Source: Macropodus opercularis (lineage: Eukaryota; Chordata; Actinopteri; Anabantiformes; Osphronemidae). Taken from it: DNA of 64,000 nucleotides. A program made the translations under genes and the position numbers. Numbering within the stretch: position 1 is the stretch's first letter; every line of letters starts with the position of its first letter. The notes under the pieces are model-generated. The model was given only the letters and a program-made list of their open reading frames with translations. It was not told the origin of the DNA and did no database searches. Location: positions 21,388,501 through 21,452,500 of the forward strand of contig CM061097.1 in assembly GCA_030770545.1 (NCBI GenBank), read 5' to 3'. Below, piece after piece: positions 13,501-24,000 of the stretch.

Positions 13501-16500
13501 GAACCGATGACTTTCAAAGCATCTTCAGTTGAGCTGAAGCGAATCCTCATTTCATCAGTAAACACTTTGTTTGGTCTCATTTTGGTTATTTGTATAATCC
13601 GATGGAGCGTTAGACCATTGAGTTATTTTTATTTCCTATGGGTCCTAACTGCGTTGGTATGATGATGCATCACTACTCAACCAATCCATGTTCAACGGCC
13701 CAGCATTAAACTGATTGTAGTGAGCTCCACACAGACGCTCGCTGTGGGTTGGGCCCCACATGTACAGTCTGTGGATTCTCTGCCTTAGGTACGTCAGCAC
13801 AGTTATGGCTCTGACTACTGTTCAGCGAGTAAAGGGCCTCCTTGATTTCTACAGTAGGTTACTTTGGGTCAGTGTCCAGCTCGTTGTCTCGTAACGACCT
13901 GCAGTAAAGCCACCTGTCCCACCCCCTCACGGTCCGCAGCCTTTCCGCTAGGCCTCATGTCATTCTCACTAAAGTGCTTGTTGTTTTCTGCTCTCAGACC
14001 CTCTTCTCTCCTCCCATGATGGGGAGCCTTTGGCTGGACCCTCAGTGGGACAGGAGGCTGACTTTGTCTGTTAAATGATTCTCCTCTGGTTTGACACCAT
14101 GGGTGACAGTAATTACATTTCACATACAGTGAGCGTAATCATTGTTACATGGTATCAGTACCAGCACGATATGAGAATGAAGCGAACCACCAGCTCCACA
14201 ACAGGCTGACAGACGCTATAAATAAACCTGCTGCGCTGAGGGAATCTGAAGAAGCAGCTGATTACGTCCGTCTCCGTGGGTTTGTCACCTTCAGGTGACA
14301 CAAAGAAAGACGCGACTAGTGCGACTTTGAAGCCGTTGTTACAGAGGACTGATCATTTTGCAGCAGCGGGTGTCAGCGTGTGAGTGTGTAAATCAGCGCC
14401 CGCCAATGATGCTACGTTGATTTAATTAGTCAAAGCTCACTGCTGATTTGTTAGGACAGTTATGTGGAGCAGAAGAACAGGTTTGTGGCTCTGGCTGAAT
14501 GAATCGGATTCATTCACACTGGGATGGAGAGCAGAGCTGATGCCAACTCATCCTCCCTTCACAGAGTCATTGATGGAAAACGTTTGAGTAGTGATTCAGT
14601 CCGTTTGCTGTGATTGAGCTTTTAGACAATGGCACAAGTAGAGGCCCAGCTCACCTTGTGTTTGCTATGTCATTCACTCCCCGGAGCAGCAGGACTGGCT
14701 GTGCTGCTGCTGCTGTTGAGCCCAGTGTCTGCGACGGGCCGGGTCAGCTGGAAATGGCAAACAGAGAACAGCAACTCTGCCATCGATCACATGTCGACTC
14801 ATGGGAATCATTTTCTGTGTGTGATGGCTCTCGATGGGCGTCCCCATCCATACTCACCTACTGTTAGCGCTTCAGTCCCAGTGGTTGTGTCATGCTGTGG
14901 CTCTGAGGGCTGCAGATGGAGAAATAAGCTTCTGTCGGGATTCTGACGTGGAAGTGAGTGTCCACTTCCTGGTCTGGAGTCTCTACAATGTGACAATGAA
15001 GGTGAAAAGAGCCCCCGGACAACAACCCTTCATTCAGTCCTCATACCAGCGACCCAGATTTGGATTCTGTACCAAAGAGGCAAGCTGAGTTTTTGTCAGG
15101 GGTGACCTAAAAAACAAGGCAAGCTTGATAAATTCCTCAGAAATGCAAAGAATCCCGTGCATCCTATGAGACCTGTTTAACATACAGTCCTGGGACCTGA
15201 CTTGCAGCTGTAATTGAATATTTACAGCTTTTACACACCGAGAGGATGATGCTGCTTCATTATTCAGTGTGTTTGTTGTTGCGCTACCGAACAGATGCTG
15301 CGTTTTCTTCTGGTCTGATTTACTGCCAGTTACGTTTGACAGCGTCCTGACTTGTTCTGCGACTGGAGGGAAGAGGAAAACATTAACGTGTCCTCTGGTC
15401 TTAAGCTCATTAGTCCACCGTTGGAGGAAACAAATACATTGTCTTATTTCCCTCACTGAAGGAGGAGATCTCCCCTCCCTGGCTTTAGGGTCATCTCAGC
15501 TGACACTTCGTTATGCTTCATGTTGGCTTCGTACAGTATTTTGACTGTGTTGAAGGTTTTCTGTGATTTATCCTTCAAATAGCAGATGAATTGCTTATAA
15601 CCAACTACCTACTGTGGCCCAGTCGTCCTGTTGGATGCTCACGTTCAGTTAGTGGGATCTGAGACGTGATACAACCTTTGTCTTGGGAGTAACGACCTGT
15701 TGAGACCTTTGGAAATATGAAGACTGCGGTTCCCTGCTTTTTAGAGCAGAGGCAGGGCCAGGCAGGGAATAAAGCAGCGCCTGGCCGCCTGCTTCACTTC
15801 AGTCTTGACAGTGCAAGGCCTAATTACTTTTGAAATGTTCCCCAACTGGATCTTTAAAGTGCTTCCATCGCTCCACTGTGTGGCGTATAAGACGGCTTTC
15901 ATTTACAACAGGGTAATTTAGATCAGTTGCACCAACTGCGTGTGAGCCAACAGGTTTCGCCTGGTAAAATTCTCCTCACATCCCACCACAAGGCAGGCAT
16001 CAAGCTTTGTTGCTATTTGAGAAGCTAACTATAGAGCAAACCCAAGTGAGTGAGTAACAAAGCAGCAGTAGTCAGATTGTATCAAGTCCATGTCTGCGCT
16101 GCCAGCAACCAGCTGCATTAGCGCAGAGCCAGGACCACAGGGGTCCACGGAGGAAGTCCAAACACAGAGCAACACCGAGTTTCTCAGGGTCACGTTGTGT
16201 CATATTCTAATTCTTCACTTCATATAGAAAACCAATAGCCAAGAGGAGAAAATGTCAAATCAAACATAAAAAACCCTCTGAAGCGTTTTCTCTACGTTTA
16301 TTTGTCAATCAGAGTTTTGCCAGAGCCGCAAAGTTTCACACAAAGGCTGCTTTGGTCTCTCGTGGCTGCTCTGCTCAAAGGTCTGTGTGGAGAGCAGCCA
16401 GTTTTCAGAGTAAGAAAGCGAACCATCCACCCAAGACTAAAACCGTCGCAGCACCTCAAAGCAATTTTCTGGCTGTTTTGCGATTTAATCCCAGTTTGTG

Positions 16501-17468
16501 ATGCTTGGGCACATTGCTGTGACTGTAGTGGTGTGTCAGTTAACATCGCTGGGGGGCTGAGGGCTGAGGGCTCCCATCACGTAGGTGCTCATCCCTGCCT
16601 GTCTAATCAGGCGAGCTGCAGAGGGCTGAGGGTTCAGGCTGTAAGATCCCTTCAAGCTTAGCTTATCTCCTCACGTCGACAGGCCCGGACGAACACGCTG
16701 ACGACGCCTTCCTGGAACATTAGCTGCTGCTGTCAGCGTCCCTGGTCCTGAACACGTACGATGCTCTAGTGTCGGAGCTAGTGAAGCTATTTCCTGCATG
16801 TCCGTCATGCTGCGAATGGGCGCGCACCCAGACCGTTGTACCGTTAACCTACACACTGGTTCTAGTGGCTCAGCACCGGCTGGAGCTCTGCAGAGGGATG
16901 GAGACAGAAATAATAAAAAAGCTCTGGCTGTGCATGAGTCTATATTCAGACGTGCGTCCTCCCTTTGGTTTCAGTCCTGACCGGCCAAGATCTTTATGTC
17001 ATGGCCTCTGTGTAATTAAATGTGAAAGCTGATCATTAGAGAAACAAACTGCTGGAACAGTCAGTTTTCGTGTTCGTAAATAATCCCCTCACAACAGACG
17101 GACCAAACCTCACTGCTGCCTCAGCACGTTTTCCAGCAGCCCTTTCAGAGGAGCGATGTCTCTCACAAGGTAACAGCGGTAAATGAAAATGCAGCTGCCG
17201 TCAGGAGAGCAGTGCAGGAACGCTGACGTTTCAGGTTGTGGGTTGTGGGTGTGCGCGCTCATGTTACGCAGGTGTAACTGTCAGCCTGGGCCGTGGGCTG
17301 AAGAGGTTTCAGCAGGTCAGAAGGTAACGGCTCTCCTGCCGGTGGGGCTGTGAGGAGACTGCAGTGGCCTCATAACAGGATGCTGGTATTTCAGTTAAGC
17401 TACTGTCATTGGTCTGTAAATGTGCAAATCCTTTATTTCCTCTTCCGTCTGCTCTGTCTTCTGTTCAG
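10511..17468 (+). other. tnc intron 1
   Basis: A 7-kb intron if exon 1 is correctly placed. It holds no supported gene. One perfect short inverted repeat is listed separately (12650-12680). Long first introns of matrix genes often carry enhancers, but nothing specific is visible here. Confidence 0.35.
12650..12680. repeat. Perfect 12-bp inverted repeat
   Basis: The arms CGTCTCACTGAG and CTCAGTGAGACG are perfectly complementary and flank the 7-base loop aacgtag. It lies in the presumed first intron of tnc. Confidence 0.8.
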
Positions 17469-18038
17469 GACTCAAGACAGGACCTTCAGCCTGAACGCCG
17501 CTTAGACGCCATCAGCTGCCCTTCGTGCTCAGCCCACCCCAGGGTCCCATCATGCGGACAGAAGGCTTCGTTTTAGGTTGCGTGACCTTGGCCCTTGTCC
17601 TTCAGCTCTCCAGCGCTGGCCTGGTGAAGAGGGTCATACGCCACCGTCGAGAGGCTCTGATGCCCAGGAAAACCCAGGAAAACCTCACCCTACCCCACCC
17701 AGACCAGCCGGTCGTCTTTAACCACGTCTACAACATCAACGTCCCGTCCACGGCCCTCTGCTCCGTGGACCTCGACTCGCCCGGAGGCGCCGAGCTCAAA
17801 CACAAGAGCTCCCAGATGGACATGCAGAACTCAGAGCACATGGAGCAGACGGTGGACGGAGACAATCAAATAGTTTTCACCCACCGCATCAATATCCCCA
17901 AACAGGCGTGTGGCTGCAACACCCAACAGCCAGACATCAAGGAGATTCTGAGCCGACTGGAGATGCTGGAGTCAGAGCTGTCCAGCCTGAGGGAGCAGTG
18001 CAGCAGCGGAGCAGGCTGCTGTGGAGCTCAAGCTACAG
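17469..18038 (+). CDS. tnc: tnc exon 2: signal peptide and assembly domain
   Basis: The acceptor is ctgttcag|GACTC at 17468. The ATG used is at 17552; an upstream in-frame GTG at 17525 is not a plausible start. Residues 1-21 form a hydrophobic signal peptide (VLGCVTLALVLQLSSAG). The mature N-terminus begins LVKRVIRHRR as in other TNCs. QPVVFNHVYNI, the single CSVDL cysteine, QIVFTHRINIP, a CGC motif, a heptad stretch (IKEILSRLEMLESELSSL) and REQC...CC give the trimerising coiled coil and the cysteines that link trimers into hexamers. The exon ends GCTACAG|gtgcag, phase 1. Confidence 0.93.
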
Positions 18039-21000
18039 GTGCAGCTCCCAGAAGTCACAGTGGCATCATGTAACGGGCTACTGGCCTCAGGTTAAATCGC
18101 TCAGCTTCCATATGGGGAGGCCAGCATTTCTCTCCCGTTCTGAGTCGGTGCCACGTAACAAGGCTTCCAGTAGAAACAGTAGAAACTGCAACACAATTAC
18201 ATGAGAGACAAGGACACGGTTTACCGAGGTCACCTGTGGTTTTCCATGGTCTTCCTCCACATTAACGCTCAGTATGTGGCATTAGATGACGCTGCTGTCA
18301 ACACAAAGGCCTGTTGCTTGTTTTAAGCCAGTTAGGTTTAGCAAAATGATTTGCTGAATGCCACAGAATGTGTAATTGGTAGCATTGCCTTCATTGCCTG
18401 GCTTCTTGACTTCAGAGTCAGATTTGTAGACCTGTAAGATAAGATGATTCTTTAATGATCCCACTGTGGGGAAATTCAATTCTACAAACAATCTGTGAGG
18501 TGCAAAAGAATGAAAGCGGAGCGAAAACGATCCATTATACAGCTTTTCAAATAGAAGATGCTCTACATAAAGTCCCAAATCAACTACGGCAGATGTTCTG
18601 CTCGGTGGCCGTTGGACTGGTTGGCTCTGGACTGAAGGCTCTGTGGCTCCTTCCTCCACTGACTCTGGATCAGTCTCCACTGAAGGAGCTGCTCAGAGCC
18701 TCCACTGTCTGACGCAGTGAGAAGCATCGTCCATGATGGACGTCAGCTTGGCCACGTCCTCCTCCAGAGTCCGGTGGAGCCGGGACAGAACCTCCTGAGC
18801 AGCTGGTGGAGTCTCTTTGTGTCCTGCTGCCTGCTCCCCACAGACACAGAGTCACAGAGTGTCCTCACAGAGGAGTCAGTCTCAGCAGGTGGAGCCACGT
18901 TGGTCCTTCTAGTGCAGTTTTTACGGTTGTGTGAACCTTTCACATGCTGGGGCTGAGGTCAGGGCTTGTGTGTGATTACTGACTTTTGTAACTACAGCTC
19001 TAGCACATTTTCATGCTAGCTTTCAATGAGCCTTATTATTTTAATAGCGTCTTGGCTGAGATGTTGCTTTGCGTTTCTACGTTATGTTGTTCTTTCCTCA
19101 GGATGTCTTGGGTTCCCAACAGTGAAGGTTCTCATTCAGCTCGGTCACGTTTATCTTTCTGTTGCCTGGCAACTAGACTTCGGCCTAGAAGGCTCCCTCG
19201 GTTCTGACGTTGCTTTTGGGGTCGGGAGGCTTGTTGTCTTCCTCGTCGCTGAGCTGCCTTATGGCCCATGTTGCCCCAGGTCTTGCTCCACTGTTGATAA
19301 TGTCCCCTGCCGAGACCTTGAGCTTTACATTTCATGGAAGCGCCTTCATCTGTGGGACTCTCCTGAGTCGTACGATGGCTGGATATTTCCATGGTGTTAC
19401 TTTCATATGACGAATGATGAATTGATAATTCATGAATGTTGCTGCAAATTGTACCTGATACGGTTTGTTGGGTGATTCGTCCCAGTAAGCAACGTGTTTG
19501 ACAGGTGCCATAAATAGAATTCGAACCCAAGGTGTTTGTTTTGCTCCGTTACAGTTAGTAAATGTTCTCCACACATTTGTGTTCAACGTCTCTCTTCCTC
19601 GTGTTTCTCCAGCTGAAGTGTCCATGAAACCCTACTGTAGCGGCCGCGGGAACTGGAGCACCGAGAGCTGCAGCTGCGTTTGTGAGCCGGGATGGAAGGG
19701 CCTGAACTGCACCGAACCCGAGTGCCCCGGTGACTGCCAGGACCAGGGTCGCTGTGTGGAAGGACGGTGCGAGTGCTTTGAGGGCTTCGGAGGAGACGAC
19801 TGTGGCATCGAGCTCTGCCTGCTGGACTGCGGGGACTTCGGCCACTGCGTCGAAGGCTCCTGCCTGTGTGAGGAAGGTTTCGTTGGTGAGGACTGCTCAC
19901 AGACCAACTGCCTCAACAACTGTCTGGGGCGCGGACGCTGTGTGGAGGACGAGTGTGTCTGCGACGAGCCGTGGACAGGCTTCGACTGCTCCGAACTCAT
20001 CTGTCCAAACGACTGCTACGACCGCGGACGCTGCGTTAACGGCACCTGCTATTGTGACGAAGGCTACGCTGGGGAAGACTGCGGCGAGCTCACGTGTCCT
20101 GGCGACTGCAACAACCACGGCGTGTGTGTAAACGGCAAGTGTGTGTGTGAGACCGGCTACGATGGAGAGGACTGCTCAAAACTCACCTGTCCCCAGAACT
20201 GCAATGAAAGGGGCCACTGCTTTAATGGGAAGTGCGTCTGTGACCCAGGATTTGAAGGAGAAGACTGCTCCGTCCTTTCATGTCCCGACAACTGCAGCAA
20301 CAGGGGCCAGTGCCTCAACGGAGAATGTGTGTGTGACATCGGATACCAAGGCGAAGACTGCAGCGAGCTGTCGTGCCCCAGCAACTGTCAAGACCGAGGC
20401 CGGTGTGTTAACGGACAGTGCGTTTGTGACGAGGGCTACGCTGGGGAGGACTGCGGCGTGAAGACCTGTCCCAACGACTGCACGGGCCGCGGAGAGTGTG
20501 TGGACGGCAAGTGTGTCTGCTTCACTGGCTTCACCGGCAGCGACTGCGGTGAACTGACCTGCCCCAACAACTGCCTGGACCGCGGACACTGCGTCAGCGG
20601 GCAGTGTGTCTGTCACAAGGGCTTCGCTGGTGAGGACTGCAGCGAGAAGACGTGTCCCAAAAACTGTCTAGACAGAGGCTACTGCGTCGACGGCAACTGT
20701 GTGTGCTACGAGGGCTTCGCTGGGCCGGACTGCGCCACACTGACCTGCCCAGCAGACTGCAACGACCGGGGCCGCTGTGAGAACGGAGCGTGCGTCTGTG
20801 ACGTGGGCTGGATCGGAGAAGACTGCTCTGAGGGTAAGATGGGTGAAGTGTACGGAGTTTCCCACCTCTAGAGTAACAGCCCAACCCTAAGCTCTGCAGG
20901 AAATGACAACGTAGCCCGTGACCTTCACGACGCTCCAATGGGCTGAAACGCGTTGAGAGCATTAGCTCTCATGGGCACAGGCCCATACGTCTTCCTTACA

Positions 21001-24000
21001 GTGTTGCAGCTAGAGATTCAGGCGATGGCTTTCAGGGTCAGCGGCCTCGTCTTTTAATGGCTAAATTCAGTTCTTTGCTCCACGTCTGGCTGCTGGTGTT
21101 GCAGCGCTGCCGTCTTTCACAGAGAGCATTTTGCTGCACCAGACCATGAAAGTAGGACGTGTTGATGTGAAATGAACAAGAAATTCAGTTTAAAAGTCAT
21201 TTAGGCTGGAACTGGAAAAGAAAAAACCATTGGTCAGGATGCAGCCTCCTGTTCTGAGATAAAGGGGAAAACAGCTGATGAAGGTGAACAGTACCTGACA
21301 AACAGCTTGAATTGTAATGGAAGTGTGTCTTCACAGTCTCACCCCCCAAGGACCTGACAGTGGTGGAGGTTACCCCAGAGACCGTGGACCTTTCCTGGGA
21401 GAATGAGATGCACGTCACCGAATACTTGATCACCTACGTGCCCACAGCCGCAGGGGGTCTGGAGCTTGACATGCGAGTACCTGGAGACCAGAAGGTGGCC
21501 ACTATTCATGAGCTGGAACCTGGAATTGAGTACCTGATCAGCGTCTACGCCGTTCTCAACAACAAGAGGAGTGTTCCTGTCAGCGCTAGAGTGGCAACAC
21601 GTACGTCATTCATGCATGTGGCATCTGTAGAACTGTAGTAACATATAGTTAGAGTTTCTCTCTTCTTGTCAGACCTGCCTGAGCCTGAGGGACTCAAGTT
21701 CAAGTCTGTGCGAGAGACATCGGTTGAGGTACAGTGGGACCCGCTGGACATCCAGTTCGATGGCTGGAACCTCATCTTCAGGAACACAGTGAGTTTATGG
21801 AACCTCAGTATCATCCAGATGATGTAGCTCCACCCTGCAGTCCGTCACCATCCACATATTCCTCTGGTAGAAACCATTTAGTCCTAATGTTCACAGCGTA
21901 GCGTAGCCAGCAGTTGTCCAACATCCCACACAGAACACAGCAAATGTTACTTTGTTTAATGCCCTATATTTCTTTTCAAGTGCTCATGGAAACCTTTTAC
22001 AAACAGTGCTACTGGGATTTACTCAAACCCTGGCTCCATCAGAGTCCTTGTCAACCCTGAAGTCCAAACGCCACCCAGGGAGCCATTATGTGCAATTTGC
22101 TTGTGTTTCCCCCACTCGTCACTTCATGCCAGGACCACTACTTTGTAGTGGCTCATGACTGGTGTTTTGGTTCTGGCAGAAAGAAGATGACGATGAGATT
22201 CTTAACTCCCTCGGTCGTCCAGAGACCACCTTTGAGCAGTCAGGCCTGGGCCCCGGCCAGGAGTACGAGGTCAAGCTGGAGGTTGTGAAGAACAAGAAGC
22301 GTGGACCACCTGCATCCAAGAGCGTCGTCACCAGTGAGTTCATACGTTCGTGCTGCTAACCAGCTGATCGTCGACTGGTTTCAGACTTAATCGACTGCTT
22401 TTATTCCAGATGACTGAACAAAAACTACTGCTTGGTTTTCAAGACTCAGTCTTTTGATAATGTGTCTGATAATGGGTCATACGTGTATAGTACGCACACA
22501 TGCGCACATCCATCTGTTAGCGTGTAATGAGACGCGAGGTTAGGTCCTAGCATCCATCTTGTTGCCCCGGTAACACCAACATACGCCAAACTGAGTCTGA
22601 GGTAAATGGGGCGATGTTACACCACTATGGGCAGTTGAAGAGATAAGCACCACGACTGTGATTGTTACAGTACAGCTATGTTAGCATGGAACACGAAGAG
22701 CAGCTAGAACAGCATAGATTCGATTTTCTGTCACCGCGACCAAATCCACAGGAGGCCGTGACGTATATGCTCAACAGACTGTGGCTGTAAGAGACAACCC
22801 GCGTGCAGCTGCATAGAGAGCGTGTCCCCCGGTGCCGTACGCCGCACGGAGCCGGGAGCCGTGGCTGCAGTAGCCTGCTCCCACTACACTATAAACCCAC
22901 AGAAACACGACATTTGGTACATTACACACAACCACCGACAACTGAGAGCAACAGACGAAATACAGCTTTGAGTCGGGCTGTGTGTGGTAGACACTGCACT
23001 CACTGTAGATAGTGTAGTTACTGTAGATAGTGTAGTTACTGTAGATAGTTTAGTTACTGTAGATAGTTTAGTTACTGTAGATAGTTTAGTTACTGTAGAT
23101 AGTGTAGTTACTGTAGATAGTTTAGTTACTGTAGATAGTTTAGTTACTGTAGATAGTGTAGTTACTGTAGATAGTGTAGTTACTGTAGATAGTTTAGTTA
23201 CTGTAGATAGTGTAGTTACTGTAGATAGTGTAGTTACTGTAGTTACTGTAGTTACTGTAGATAGTTTAGTTACTGTAGATAGTTTAGTTACTGTAGATAG
23301 TGTAGTTACTGTAGATAGTTTAGTTACTGTAGATAGTTTAGTTACTGTAGATAGTGTAGTTACTGTAGATAGTTTAGTTACTGTAGATAGTGTAGTTACT
23401 GTAGTTACTGTAGATAGTTTAGTTACTGTAGATAGTTTAGTTACTGTAGTTACTGTAGATAGTTTAGTTACTGTAGTTACTGTAGATAGTGTAGTTACTG
23501 TAGATAGTTTAGTTACTGTAGATAGTTTAGTTACTGTAGTTACTGTAGATAGTTTAGTTACTGTAGTTACTGTAGATAGTGTAGTTACTGTAGATAGTTT
23601 AGTTACTGTAGTTACTGTAGATAGTGTAGTTACTGTAGATAGTTTAGTTACTGTAGTTACTGTAGATAGTTTAGTTACTGTAGATAGTGTAGTTACTGTA
23701 GTTACTGTAGATAGTTTAGTTACTGTAGATAGTTTAGTTACTGTAGATAGTTTAGTTGCTGTAGTTACTGTAGATAGTTTAGTTACTGTAGATAGTTTAG
23801 TTGCTGTAGATAGTTTAGTTACTGTAGATAGTTTAGTTACTGTAGATAGTTTAGTTGCTGTAGTTACTGTAGATAGTTTAGTTACTGTAGATAGTTTAGT
23901 TACTGTAGATAGTTTAGTTGCTGTAGTTACTGTAGATAGTGTAGTTACTGTAGTTACTGTAGTTACTGTAGATAGTTTAGTTACTGTAGATAGTTTAGTT

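Noticed and set aside
17525..17551. A start for tenascin-C at the in-frame GTG (17525)
   Set aside because: Eukaryotic initiation prefers ATG. The ATG at 17552 directly precedes a proper signal peptide and gives the family's usual N-terminus.
19632..20962. Several minus-strand and shifted ORFs over the EGF exon
   Set aside because: All are alternative frames of the periodic EGF-coding exon.
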